In this document: positions 12,001-27,000 of the stretch, piece by piece
Layout of the letters: every line of letters starts with the position of its first letter
How positions within the stretch are numbered: the stretch's first letter is position 1
NCBI GenBank assembly: GCA_963576475.1
Contig: OY754982.1
Span: 17,840,217 to 17,904,216 of the forward strand
Reading direction: 5' to 3'
Length of the DNA: 64,000 bases
Origin: Molanna angustata
Taxonomy: Eukaryota; Arthropoda; Insecta; Trichoptera; Molannidae
The notes under the pieces: generated by a model
The model's input: only the letters and a program-made list of their open reading frames with translations
Databases searched by the model: none
Told to the model about the DNA's origin: nothing
Translations under genes and position numbers: made by a program

Positions 12001-15000
12001 GCGGCCGGTGGGGGTTGTCATAGTGGCTCCGTGGTGGCCCAATATTGAAAAAAAAATGTCAGGGATTGCATTGATACCGCGACGATCCAGACCAGGAAAA
12101 GGTACGAAAATATTTACGGAAATTTGATCCAAAACTATTTCTACATAAAAAAACACAAATAGCATCAAACAGCTCAAGGCAGAACTAAAAGAAAAACACT
12201 CCCTTATCCAGCAGTGGACCGAATATAGTTAAGAAGAAGAAGAAAAAAACACAACTAACTTACTTCTTGTAATAATTAACGCCATAGAATAAAGATATAG
12301 GTATTATACTGTAATTGATTAACGCGCGTTCATAATATTAGGTAGCTGCACGTATATTTTATGGCTAAAGTGACATAATATAGGAAGGTACTTATTTTTA
12401 TAACGCTCTATTTATATAATTAAATATTGACTTAAATTATAATTTCAAAAAATAAAAAAATCATTCATTCATACCATCACGGCATATCCCACAATATGGG
12501 ATAACCAGAGACAGGTCAACGGATGTGCATTACCTTATAAAAGGAAGCACGGCACATGTGTGTATTCCCACATACCAGTCTAGTTTCACTTAAAAAGGTA
12601 ACATTCGAATGGGTGGTTCGAATGTAACATTGGAATCCAAAAGCTAATGGGTAATGAACTATGTGAGATTTTATTTTGCCTCTTCTATTTTCGATTATCC
12701 GGATCTTTAGGGACACTCGAAAACAATGATAATAGTAAAGAGTGGAATAACTATTCTATAGCGGTGCCACACAACCAAATAATAAAAGATGGGTGGGGGT
12801 ATTCATTAAGTTACTTTCTTTCGTATTTTTTTAATATGAAATTTTGAGTTCTAACCTAGCCGGTTACCTATGCCTACAGGATACTTATTATATTATTGGT
12901 GGGTTCTATGAACTACGGCAGTGACGCGCAAACTTTTTAAAGGGAGGGCCAGATAAAATAAAAAATTATCTAGGCGGGCCGAAAAAAAATTGAACAAAAC
13001 AGATTTCTATAAGTGATAACGTTTATTTTTGATTTTTACATCACACTCAGCTTATACTTATATTATAAGAAAAAAATTACAAAAATTGATTATTCTTTAG
13101 AAGAGTATGGCTCATGTGACAGATGAAACTGTGACTGAGCTTCTAAAAATTGCTGGGATGAGCTGATTCGCAGTAGTGAAGCTAAATGAAGCTTCAGAGT
13201 AGTAGAAAACACCTGTTCACAGATGTAGGAAGATGCACATATCGCTATTATCTTCAAGCGTGAGATTTCTTGTTGGGGAAACTTGATTTTGACAGGACCT
13301 TGTAGGACTCAATTTTAGAAACGTTGAGAAATAGTTGCTTCAATTCAACGCAGAAAATACCTACATTTTGTCCTATTCTAGGTGTAATTTTAGGGGTTAT
13401 TCGAAACCATGTCGCGGGCCGGATTGACAACCCCGAAGGGCCGCATTTGGCCCGCGGGCCGTACTTTGCCCATGACTGAACTACGGTGACCTCCTGCTGT
13501 GAAGAAAATCACCAGGCGACAATTATTGTTCTATAAATAAACTCCATTCAAAAATAATACTATAAACATCCACAGACCACAACATGTGTCCTACACTGAC
13601 GCTTTTATAGCTACATACCTTAGTTAGTCAAATTGGCATAATATTTTTTGCTTTGTCGACTATTAATATTCTTGATGGTTTTTAAATTTTAAATGCATGT
13701 TTCATTCGAAATTGAAAAATATAACAACGGGAAGATTTGGCTGAAGGAATATGTATAGAGAAAATAAAATAGAATTCTAAAAGACAGCGTTTGCTTATTA
13801 TGATGGTAATGTACCTACATAATAATATATGCGATGTTGAAATATCTTGATCTGAGATATTTAGGAAATTAATTAATAAATACAACGAGAGATTTCGAAG
13901 ACAGGAAAGTATGGCATTTGATTCTTTTGCCTACTCCAGTAGGGAGAGACTCTTACTTTGATGATTGTCGACCTATGTACACTGAGATTATTAAGTTCCA
14001 CAGTTTCTATCCATCGACTTCAACAAAGGTATGTTTTTACCCCACTACCACCCGTTCTGCTTATGAGGAATAATAATTGCCCCTTGCAAAACTCTGAGAT
14101 TCCGGAGAACTCTAAAACCTTGCAGACACTGCACTTTAAGTGCCGAAGAGAGCTAATTAAGAGGAAACAGCTGGCTCACCGTTTACTGAACCTGAAGATA
14201 AGAGTGAAACGTACTTTTGACAGGAAATCTTGAAAGCCTCGAAGTTGCTCTTCATATAGCTACAAGATCCGCATGTCCAATGGGTCCAAAGAAAGTAGAG
14301 TTCTCGCCGGAAAGTTCACGCTCAGCAAAGTTCTATGGAACCAGAGAAAATTATGATTTTTATCCAGTAACTTTTATATGGACACGTATATTTGCCGCTG
14401 GGAAAAATTTGGTCATACCTCTCCTAACCTTACGATACCTTTCCCGTTTTTTCTCATCCTCTGGACCGAAATCCTTGCATACATTTTTACATTAAAAATA
14501 AAAATGTTTTGAAATTAAATAATATTTTGGTTATTGTAATTTATGATTTTAAATTATCGACTATAAGTGGGTATTTACTAGTTGTATCTTCCAATATAAA
14601 AATTAAACCCATAGTATGAATATCTACGAAGAGTGTCGATTTATCAAAATAACATTGAATATTAATATATCTAGCACGTCTTCATTACAATTTACAATCT
14701 ACCCTTGTCATTCAGACGATCGTCCTTAGTTATTATCGATTTCTTCATCTCTATGGCTTCTTCCTACTGATAGAAGGCTGAAGGAGCCTTGAAAAAATGA
14801 TATAGTAGGTATATTTCCGTCAAGACAATAATGTCTTTTTCTATCTAGGTAGCTATTGCATGTAAAATCTACAAGTAATTAATTGAAATCGCAAAAATCA
14901 CTCGAATGACAATGAACAAGCAGCATTGTGTTTTGAAACATTTATACTTCCACTATTTCAACATATTTTTAGATTTATAAATAATGGTGCAAGATTGGAA

Positions 15001-18000
15001 ATATTCACATTTTACAGTAGATTATTGTATTTTAAAAGGTAGCTAAAAATATCTATAAATTTCCTTATATCTTATTTCTGAGTTTATTTCATGTTTCAAA
15101 AAACAATGTGAATGTCATAGTGAATGTATAGTCGTTTTAATTTGGAACACTATAGTCAAATAATGACCTCAAATTTACCACGTTTTATGAAGAATTATTA
15201 ATTTTAGGGACATGAAATAGCTGCTGCTAATATCTAAATAAAATAACCCTACAGAGGTTACTTTGGCACATAAACTTAGAATAATATATAAACTTCCTTG
15301 CTATAAAGAATTGTATTCGTGCAAATTTTGGAGAACACGCATTCATTAAAAAACAAATTTGTCAGTGACATGTTTCGCTGCGTTGGCATATTCTTGAAAA
15401 TATTCACATGAAATACCTAACATAATATCGTGTCGTGGTTAAAACTAGAGTAAATTATAATATAGTATATTGTGTGTTTGGGGAAAACGTAAATATACCT
15501 AATTGAAATAATATCCATTAGGACGAAAGCCGATTTTTGTGAAGTAAAATTTGATAAAAGCTGTGATTGAACAGTACATATTATAATCTATCATCAATCT
15601 ATTTCTGGGTAATGCATTAATAATCGTTGTAAATAGATTGAAATCTCGAACTCTGCATAAAAATCGTCAATAATCATATTGGAAAGTAATTTGGAAGTTC
15701 CATGAATGCAAATAATAGTTGTGATAACAGTTGAAAACTCAAAAAGCTTGTCAATATTTTTTCATTCAAAGACAAAGAAACCCAAAATCACTATTGAACT
15801 AGAGTTGTTTGTATAAAAAAAATATATACTTACTTAATTTATTTTTATTAGTTGTCCGAACTCTAATTACAAATTAAACTCTCCTGCAACTTGAAGATAA
15901 TATAAATCTTTGGGATGTAAAATATTAATGACGATAACTGCATAAAATCAGAACACAAAATACAGTAATGTTTTCAATAAAAGTGAAGTATTGTGTAACC
16001 GCGACCTGTTAATATTTAAGAGCGAAGATCACGCGTTGCTAGTTATTATTGTTTTTACTATTATCCTCTTGTAGGTTATCAAAGAATACTTGGCTTACTA
16101 AGGAGAAACAGAGTTTGTTTAGACCATGGGGGTATAGTTTAGACTCTGTCCTCCAGGGATTAAAGTATCGAAATCCTGTCCATCGCCTAAAAGCGAAAGT
16201 GAAATATGTTAGTCACATTAAAAAAGGGCGAACAGTCAATCGTCCGAAAATCCCACATCAGCATACAAAATGAAAAGTATTGTTGCAAATCTTGCAAGTT
16301 AAAATACAGAGGAGTAGAGGGCCGAGGAACATCTTGACAAATTTAGATTAAACGTTGACCTGGAATAAATGTGAATGGTTTTTCACAAACTGTACCTATA
16401 TCAAATTATTGTGTATTTCGGCAGCAAGCTATTGACGAATGCCTGGTCTGGATAGGATGGTATACAAGTCATTATTTCTGGTGTTGTAATTATAGCGCAC
16501 AGTGACCACCGGAAAAATGTTGGCAGCGGCAACATTGTAACATGTGCTACCATAATAATATAATATATAATCTGTGCATGTGCTTCCATTGCAACTACAA
16601 GTAAACACGACTATCCCAGCCAACATTCAACTTTGAGATTGCGATTTCAGAGAAAAAAAAACGCCAGCTATTCGCATAAGATGCAAGACAAAACATACTA
16701 AAATGTGTTTTTGTTTTTTAATTGCGTTATGCTCTTGGCACGGTCATCTGCTCTAAACTTAAAAATAATACGACATAATCAAACATTGTATCCAATATTT
16801 ACCAAAATACCAACACAGTTGATTTTATAAGTTCGACAAACAAAATGCTAAGAATAATATTTATATGATCGTGAACGAAATTATTAATACAGCAGGTATG
16901 TTCACAATATGAGTTAGACAATCCATTGAAGGACTTGTCCAATGTGAAGTACAAAATGAAACACAATTGGTTATGGAAATCAAGAACTTAAATAAATTGG
17001 ACCATTGAGTGTGGGTATAAGTTTCTCACAAATCGAACAAGTTAAGCAATAGAATATATTAAAGATCAACATACGTTAATCTAAATACTTGTGTAACCAA
17101 TATAATGTTAAACTTCAAATCAAATAATCTTCAAATTCCTTTGCTTATAGAACTAATGCCAATGAACCGAAATATATTTCACTTTTTACTCCATAGAATT
17201 CTAAGTTTTACTCAATACACGTGTAGGTCTGATCTGAAAGTAATAGGTATGTATAGCGATTCTTAGAGTCTATTGCCATCTCCAATAATCCAATGTAGTT
17301 AATATTAATTATCTGTAGGTCTTCAATGTCATATAAATATTTGTACATGTTCCGTCCAAACGCATTAATTCATTTGCATTTGATTTAAAACAACGAATCA
17401 TTGTTGTAACGGTATAAAATCAAGAAATACTATTTTTATTCTTTTACCTACTCGTATTAACACTAACAGACAACTGAAGTGAATGATCGTACTAACCAAG
17501 AAGATTAATTAAAGTATTTTCTGTAGTATTTTTAAGAATCGCTAATCAAACTTGAAACATTTGAAATAGAATACCTATAAGCATACGAACTTTGATCGTC
17601 ACAACAAAGACAATAATAATATTATGATTATATGTTTAAAATATGCAAAATGGCACACGTGGTTCGAAATGCGTACTAAAGAATCTACGCCATATCGCCA
17701 TTACTATATAGAATAATAATAACAAGACCAACAGAACAGAATTGTAGACATTAGCCGGGCCTACATTAAATATAAACATAACACACACTACAGACAACAG
17801 ACTTACAAGGCCGCCCTGAATAGCCACGATTGTGTTTGCAAATGACACCTCCTCGATAGAGTAACCATACGTTATAACAACAAAACGACACCGTTCCTTT
17901 TTCCACGTCATTGATTTTAGTTTCATTAAGAAATAATCACAAATCCGGCCCGTGCTTTGCAGTTTGACGAAACGAAAAATTTGTACATTGTATGGTAAAT

Positions 18001-21000
18001 TATTTAGTTGAATAACCCAATGAGCTGAATGACTGCATTGAGACGTAAGCCAAGATGAAAAGTTTGTACGGTAACAGATTAATAATTAGCGAGTGGTGAA
18101 TTGGAAAAGATTACCCGATAAACTTTTCATCTTCGATACTCCGAATCTATTTTCAAGTGGTGTCAGTTTGATTCTTAATTTGTCCGTCTGTCTTGTGGGT
18201 GATTTTCTTTTCCCAGTTCTAACTACAACTTTACTATTCCAGTGATCATTAGCATTTCCAGGCACTGTTGCAGTGATCATTAGCATTTATTATTGAGTTA
18301 TTATTTATTAAGTAGAATTCTACTGTACCTAACTTAAAAGAAATAAATCAATTTATTTGGTTCTATGTAGGTATTTTACGGTAAAAGTATCGGTAGTTAT
18401 CTGGGAACTACGTAAGTAATGTTTTAAATATAATGCTCCTTTCTGAACAAGAGCCACTAACAAAAATATTCCTGGTATAAATATCACTAAATATCTTAAC
18501 CATGCTTCTATGTGTTCATAGTGCAAATTTGTGTATTTTTGATTCGTTGGTTTACGTGCAAATTGCCCCCGTTCTCGGGGAAATGGTTCAAGACATTTGG
18601 CGACAACTTTACCTAGGACGAAATAGCTATCGACACCGCAAAATCAATATGTAGACTCAAACAAATGGTTAACACGTTTAAATGTACTCTCCATTCGTTG
18701 TAACAAAGTGTATAAGAATTCTTATATCAAAGTTATCCAACTGCCGATTTGTTCAAGAGAACTTTGTTCTCTTAACATATCGACAATCGAATATTTTTAT
18801 TATTGCATATGCGCAAACATTGGATTTTTTTCCCTGTCGGGAGTCAAAGATATTTTTTAACAGATTTTTAATTATGATTTCCCGGTTCTCCTACAATAAA
18901 TATTCCAACTTCGTCTCTATTGAGATAATTAAAAATCTGTTAAAAAATATCGACAATGTTTCAAGCCAGGATACGCGAGAATTGTATGCAGAGGTCTACT
19001 TTTTTCACGGCTTTTCCAACTTTGAAGTCAAAAAACACCAACTTAGAGGCTTCGCAGCATATATGTTCCATACACGGATTTACTCAGAATTCGGAGTAGA
19101 ACATTTCGTGTGTCTGTGTGTGTGTGTGTGTGTCCCCTTATTCTTCAACTATACGTACTATCGCTATCGACAGTTGGATCTCATGTGTTACATGCAACTA
19201 GTTACGAGAAAGTCAAATTTTCAAGTAATCAAACAGTACATTCTGATTGTTGATGTCTCTGTATTGTAATAGATTTTTGCTGGCATAATCGGATAATCCT
19301 ATCTATTTATTACGTGATGTGAAATATTACCAATTTTCATTTCTCCCATGCTAAAACAGATTGAATTTTATCCCTCATGTCTGAGGACCGTGACCTACAC
19401 GCTCTGGCGATTCAGTGACCATATGCGGCTAATGCTCCCAGATATTAAATGTTAAGCGTATAATAGGGATTACTGCCGTGTTATACTGCAATGGTTACTG
19501 GTTTTATGTACATATATGGTCCAATAATCGCGTTGGTGATCGACCTCTTGTTTACTTATATGATCAATTCATATTTCGTTATACAGATTTTTATAACTAA
19601 GGGTAAAACTTAAAGAAATTGTGGAAAATCCACAATGTTTACACTGTCTTGTTTACTTGTGAACAATTTATCGCTATGACACGAGGTAATATGTTCATGT
19701 TATATTTTATACCATTAGAATACGAACTGAAAAAATGACTCGATACTTGTCACGATATCATAAAAATAAAAATTATATTATTTGTCAATCAAAGGAGTAT
19801 TTGAGTTGGAGTACTTTTTCTTATTCCAAGAATATTCCAAGCTCTATTTTTTAGGATCATAACTGATTGAAATTCTGAGTAAGAGTAGTATCTGGTCATA
19901 TTTATGTTGTACCTATATTTAGACACGAACTCACGGTAGACTAGAATACTTTTGAAAGATATCGGCTCTCATAGCAGGATGGACATAATCAGACTAGAAG
20001 TACTGGAAGATCTATGGCACAAGAGTCTCATGTGACAATTGAGTATAAATGGTTGGTACCTACTTATGATTTAAGAGATTCGTTGTGTAAATACTGATCA
20101 AAGCATGATTCATGACGTCACATTCACTATAGGAATGCGTCAATGCTTTCCCCAAATAGCATTAATTGTTCCATATTTTTTTGCGTCTTGGTTCACCTTA
20201 ACTTTGAGTTGCTTCCAGGGATCACGACGCCCAAAAAGAATCAAAACAACAATGAAACTAATGTAATTTTATTGTAATGAATAACGGCGCAATGCCCCGT
20301 TCAATATTCAGTTGATTGACTTATTGATAGCAAAAAATAATAACAGTCTTGCTAAATACAATCGTTGAGATCTATAGCTTCTTATGCCGGCTGTACACAC
20401 TCGCCGAGAGTCTCGGCCGAAAAAGCTCTCGACGAGAGCATGCCTGTACACACTCGTTCTGCCAGTTGTACAGAAAACTCCCGAGACAATGGACATAGAA
20501 ATTGCTGCTGCTTTTTCTCTTTGCGCTGTGTCCTATTATAATTTTTTATACATTTACCATAAAAAGAAAATTCTCAAGCAATGGTGTAAAAGAAGATGGT
20601 GGATGGTTACTATGCACCGCATGAATCTAAATGAATCCATGAAATCGTATGCGAACCAACTTGGTTTGTATACAGTATCAACTCCAGCTCCGGATTGTAT
20701 ACATGCAAAAAAAAATATTTTATGCCCACGGTACGTTGGTTGCCATAAGCGAGTCCCTCTTCTTTTTAAATTCACCTACAGTAATATTAAGTTTTTCACT
20801 TATTCATACCCAAGCATCAAGGATAAATTGTTTATCCTTGTGCTTTATATTCCTCGGGTCCCATAATACTGATTCTGTTTGATACGACTCCAAAAATTCT
20901 AACTCGAGTTCGTTAGACCACATCACGACAACAACACGTCTTCACACAACGACAATAAGCGGGCGATTAAAATTAAACGAACGAGTGTGTACATGCTCGC

Positions 21001-24000
21001 TCTCGTTTTCCTCGCGAGATCCAACGAGATCCTTTGACTCGGGCGCAAAAAACCGACAAACGACCGAGACCGGCCGAGACGAGACAGGAGAGAACGAGAT
21101 AAGACGAGAGCTCCATGTACACACTCGCTCTCGGGCTGTCTCGGGGTGTCTCGGCGAGTGTGTACAGCGGGCATCATACTTATTATTTCATGCCGTTTTC
21201 GTCTAGCTGATCCACGCTCAATACGAAAAATGTGATTGTGTTGAACGTAATCCATCCAAAGTATTGTTCGTTCTAAGTAGGTATTGTTCGTTTCTATTCT
21301 TCCGAACCTCGTTGATACACTTCTTAAATAGGCATATTCGCTCCAGAAAAATGAATCAGCCAACACAAGTAACGTAAAGCTTCAAATGAATTCGATAGGT
21401 ATTGTGGTCATTCCTTGTACGGCCGATCTTTAGTCCTATTTGGTTTTTCGCTTTAGCCATCGTTGATCATGTCCTGGGGATAGGGCTCCTATTGGTGTAT
21501 GAAATATTGTCTCTATAATGACGTTTTAAATTAATCATACCGTAATGAAGAAACATGAATGTACTGATAACCAAATAATGACACTTTTAACATTTTTAAA
21601 TAACATTTCACTTGATGTTAATTGTACATAAACATTTCCTTGTTTTTAAAATTTTCATTGATAAGCCAGGAAATTTAAATGAAACTACGACAAAACTCCA
21701 TTAAGTCGGAATTGTAAAAAAAAAAACGGGAATTTTTATTATAACAAATTATTATACAATACAATAAAGACAAATAGATTTAAAATGTTTTGCAAGTTAA
21801 AAAGTGTAGGTAACTACATATATAAAATTAACTATTTCCGGATATATTCATTTTTTGTTCCGGATATATTCATTTGTAAAACCGGGACAAAAAGACATAC
21901 CTACAACAAAGAAATTAGTATCAATAATTGGGAAGTCAGATGACTGGAATATCCTAATGGATATTATACGAGAACAGAGAGATATACCCTTCCAAAGGAT
22001 ATCTGCATCTCATATCTTAATCATGACTTGACAATAGGTATACTCTCTTTCATCGAAAAGAGTTATTTATGTGGAGCTGACTGTACCATGGGACACAAAT
22101 ATTCCAAAAGACCACTAATACAAGCTAAACAAGTACAAGGAACTGTTAGATAAAACAATTCAAAATGGCTTTAGCACAAATATATTATGCTGTAGGGGTG
22201 GGGACGAGAGCCCTGTCCCCAAAATCTTTATATTCCTACTTTAGGTATTTAACCGTGTTCTGCTGGTTGAAGTTGTTTATTACGGTGCCGCGAGAGAACT
22301 GTGTTGGCTGAGTTGGCTCGTCGTTGGTGGGGATATATATAGGCAAGCCAGAGGGGTTTGCCTCCTCAATCCCCACACTACTAAGGACCTAGGTCTCCCT
22401 AGAGGTAAAATAAAAGAACCATTGGATAGGGTGGTAAAAGCAGCATAATCCGTGTCCTATTAGATTTGGTTGCGCAGGGGAGTGGAGTATCAGTCTCAAT
22501 CCCGCAAACATGGTCGCAAGCCCATGTGGCTCGCCTATTCTGGCTGGTACTCTAGTCGCCTGTGCTCGTGGGCCTGGATTCGTGAATCCAGTGAAACTAC
22601 AATTGCCTTTCTCTTTTGTATCTTTATCTAGACACATGTGTCAAAGGCGGAGTTTTTGTCATCAATCAGTCACTTCCGCCGTCCGCCGCGTCATAGTGGA
22701 AAGTCGTTTGAATTCTGTGCTGGCGTCCTGGGTTCGATTCCCAGCAGGGGATGACTTTATTTAATAATATTTCCCAGGCAATTATTATTTCTCTGGGCCA
22801 ATACACGTTTTTTTTTTAATTTTTACTTTCATATTTTTGTTGGAATATTCCTGCTGACGATACCATTATCCGTATTATTGTAATATTATTTCCAAATCGT
22901 ATTGTTGTATGTTTTCTGCTCTAAATAATATGATGTATTTTGAACCAGAATTTCTATAAACCGAGGTATGTTTTATATTTTTTTGCGATAAATGTGATAT
23001 CGGGTATACGAAGGAGGTTGGTATTATTTGTAAAAATTAAATAATATATATGTAGGTATTGCAATAAAATTTGTTTTATTATTATTAATGGTAGGTAAGT
23101 AAGTTGAATATCAAGTGATATTATGTATATCAAAATCAAATACAATATGTTTTTAAGTACCAACCAACAAAAATATCTCTCAAGATATCTCATTATAAAT
23201 CACACAAAAGTACCTACTTATTTATTTATTACATATGTACGCCCTTAATAGGGCATTTACAATAAAATATAAGATAAATAATAACAATGTAGGCACAAAA
23301 ATAATTGCAAATACATCAATAACACAAATAATAAAAAAGTAGTAAAAGAAAGGATAATTTAAGACAACATAATACAATATTATAAAACAAAATAAAGATA
23401 ATGATAAAAAAGTAGTAAAAGAAAGGACAATATAACTACACACAAAAGAAAGAAGAAAAAAAAAATAAACATTATTATAGATTCCATTTTTAAACCGGAA
23501 AATAAACAAACCAAAAATCAAAAAATATAATTTGAGCTAAGCATCCTTTTGAAAGCTTCTATAAGTGTGTGCCTACATTAAAAAGTTCACTTCTATATTA
23601 TCTGTGACATTGAATATTATATCAACAGCACTATATTGGTTCCCAAGCCGATGCAATTACTTCGAAGATTCTTTATATAAAAAGGTGCATTTTGACTTAT
23701 AACTGTAATTGAATTTCATCGAAATAAGATTCAACATTTAAATATTATGAATCAAACATAATATATGACTAATTTTCTCTTCGCGAAATCCGTACACAAA
23801 CTAATCTATAAAATAATAACATGAGTCATACCATACGATTCTTAAGAAATACATACATAGGTTGGTATACAAACAAATATTATTACTTGTAGGTGTAAGT
23901 GTGTATTACTTGATTCATTGTATTGTTATTATTATAACAACAATATCTTGCGAAAGTTTAAACAGTTGTGGGTGTCTGTCTCAAGGTTTGTGTACAAAAT

Positions 24001-27000
24001 ACAAAGCCTTTCGATTTGATGTATGGGATTTTTATAAACTACAAAAGTAATTTGAAACATAATTAATATACCGGCAATATTTATTAATTTAAGTATTTTG
24101 TAATATTGACTCGTAAAGATGAATTTACATTGGTGGCTGGTGGGATTAATATTAATATTTGACAATTTCTTCCAAATCACGAATTTGAAAGAAGTAGGTA
24201 CAGAGTGCGTGTTCACTATTAAAACCAAAGAGTTAAAAAAAATGCCAGTATAGTATTTATATTTATATGACTAAGTAAAAAGTTTAAATATTAATATTTA
24301 ACGGTGTAAAATCTATTATGTGTATCTGTATCTGCTCTATAAAATAAAATTGATATCTGCCTATATACTTACACAGTTTATAATAATATATATTTGTTAC
24401 GAGTTCATGTACCTATGTTAAATATACATATAATACACTGTGTACTAAGGCAATAAAGTACATGACAAAAATAAAATTAAGATTACAGAACAGAGATCGT
24501 TTCGATTAATAATTCCTTTTTTATTTTTACATTGGTAGGTATGATTTTTTGGTGTTGGCAGATGTAAAATAGTACCTACCTACATATGTAGTAAAGTTGT
24601 CGCCAAATATCTTGAACCGTTTCGCCGAGAATGTGGGCGATTTGCACGCATAAAAACGAAGCAAAAAGACACAAATTTGCACTCTGCGCACCCGGAAGTC
24701 AGGTTCAAGACGTCGAAAATTATGTACATATAATGTCGGCCGTAATCACAAGTGCCGCCAAAAGTGCTCTGAAGTAAAACAGCAAAATGAAAGGAAAAAT
24801 GTATCAGTTTTTATATTACCTATGTATAATTAAGTCGTCGAAAAGAAAGCTTAACTTCTTGATGACATAAGAACTATATACTTGAATAAAAGTAGGTATA
24901 TCCACTTTATCGGAAGAACATAATATTATTATGTATAACATAAGCTTATTATGTATTAAGTAAATATGGAATTATGTCATAATACAACACTGACTGCCAA
25001 ATAATTACATAAATGGGAAGGTAAATACGTATAATATACATATGTACATTACGTAAATTGGGGATATTTTTTTCAACTTTATAAGAAGATGCGTACCTAC
25101 AATATAATTTAATTACGGTTTTTATGTGAGATTTTGGATTCGATTAAGATCAGAGATAATATACTGAATATATTTTAAAAACTACATTTGAAAGACGCTT
25201 AGCCATTCTCCATTTTGTTTTCTATAATGTGAAAAAATAAAATTTATAATAAAATGTGCATAGAATTATAATGTACAGAAGCCGCGTGTAGTACAAATTT
25301 CGAATTCAAATGTATGACAAGTTTTTTTTACATGTGTGTGTGAGGCGGTAGATCGGTTGGTCTACGTATTATGTACAATTATGTAGGTGTGCGTATCGGT
25401 AGGTGTACGTATACTAGAAATTCGTCTGTTTCCTCGTAGTTTTAGTTGGCATACATTCATTGCGCTGACTAGGTATCTGTATCATATATAATCTAAGAAA
25501 ATGTGTTTATCTTGCTTGCACACATAGAATAGCAAAATGCGCCATTAGGAAATATTTTTTTACGTGTTTAATAATTGTATAGTTTTTTATATTGTAAGTA
25601 ATATTTTTAATTTATTTATTCAAAAAAATGGACAACATACAAAAATAAATTTCAACAATATAATAAATAAAAATAACACAAGTAAATATAACTTAATTAG
25701 TCCACCTTTGATTTCACGTTACATCGTTACATATAGGTAGGTACCTACTCACTGTTGGTAACAATATAACGAATTATTTTTGTTTAATGTGGCTCCTGAA
25801 GAGGGTCCTGGACATACAGAATATGTCCATGGACCTACCTGATTCTTTCCAAACTAGGTATTAAATGTGGTAAGGCATCGGTATAATGGGGAATTCTGAG
25901 CGGCAGTGTTAGTGATTTTTTTTGTCTAAAAAGAACGTTGAGGTGTCCCTTGTTCGTCTGTTTTTTACAATTTGTAGAAGGTCTGTACAGTCAATATTGG
26001 AGTTTATTATGGAATAGCCTAAGTCCTGACATTACATCGTCTATCTCACTAAACATCTTCAAGAAAAGGCTAAAACAAAAATATTTATCTGACAACACAT
26101 GATGCGTGGCAAGCGTGTGTTGATAGCAATATTCCTGCGACCAATTTCCATTCAATATTTAAAGTAACTAGCTCACGCGAGTTGCTATTATTATTAAGGC
26201 ATAACTGAACCTAACCAAAAAATAAAGGAGAATGGGATTTACGTACACATCATCCTACTATTTTGCTGTCGTATTTTATTGCATCCCATATAATTTTCCC
26301 TTAATTCGTCTGTCGTCCGGTCTTCACTGCTGGCAAGTAATAAATAATAAGTACTTAGTAAGTATTTTGCATAATATATGCGAAATACTTACTAGCTACA
26401 TATTATGTAGGCACATATAGCTAAACTATCGTAGGTGCTTTGTAAAAAAAAAATGTTGTTGTAAATTATATAAAAACGTATATTCCCTAATGTGATACTA
26501 CTAAACAATCAACTATGAAAGTATAATATTGTATGATTAATTATGTTGGAAACGAAAGAATGTGAATAATCGGGAATTTTGATTCAGAATGTTACAAAAT
26601 TTGTTGTATAAATGCGAACTTAGTATCTACATAAGTATATCGAAACCAAACAATCGGGTTTTGTGATATTATCGTGTCTTGGCAATAATGCTATCGTGTT
26701 AATATTGTGACGTCAATCTGAACATGTAATCGTAATATAGGTAGGTACTTACACGAATCAACCAAATATAATATTATGTATACCTACCTAACTAATGGTA
26801 TTACAGTATAAACTTGGAGGTCACAATCTACTTATACAAATATCTAACTGAAATATTATACTTGGAAGACGCGTGTCTACTAAAAAGCGATCCCTCGATT
26901 ATCATACAGCAAAACTATTCGCGATAATATGACGATCGATACGTTCATTCATCCAGTTTGGCAAAAATCCGTAATGGATATTGAGGATCTGCCAATTTCA

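Larger units (their letters stand above)
18737..19201. repeat. Dispersed repeat R1, full short copy
   Basis: Starts ccaactgccgat with an agagaactttgttctct hairpin and ends atcgacagttgg, then atctcatgtgttacatgcaa. The last part is shared in reverse with 56341 and 39813. Internal cttcgcagcatatatgttcc and ggatttactcagaattcg are shared with 57130-57230. A second family (18830-18951) is nested in it. Confidence 0.6.

Noticed and set aside
18682..19269. 195-codon open frame, the longest in the window
   Set aside because: It crosses repeat R1, a nested insert with a 26-bp inverted repeat and a (TG)n run; no protein family signal. An accident of repeat sequence.
20923..21366. 147-codon minus frame over the Harbinger element
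   Set aside because: Arg/Ser-rich reading of the GAGAC repeats and termini, antisense to the element; not a gene.
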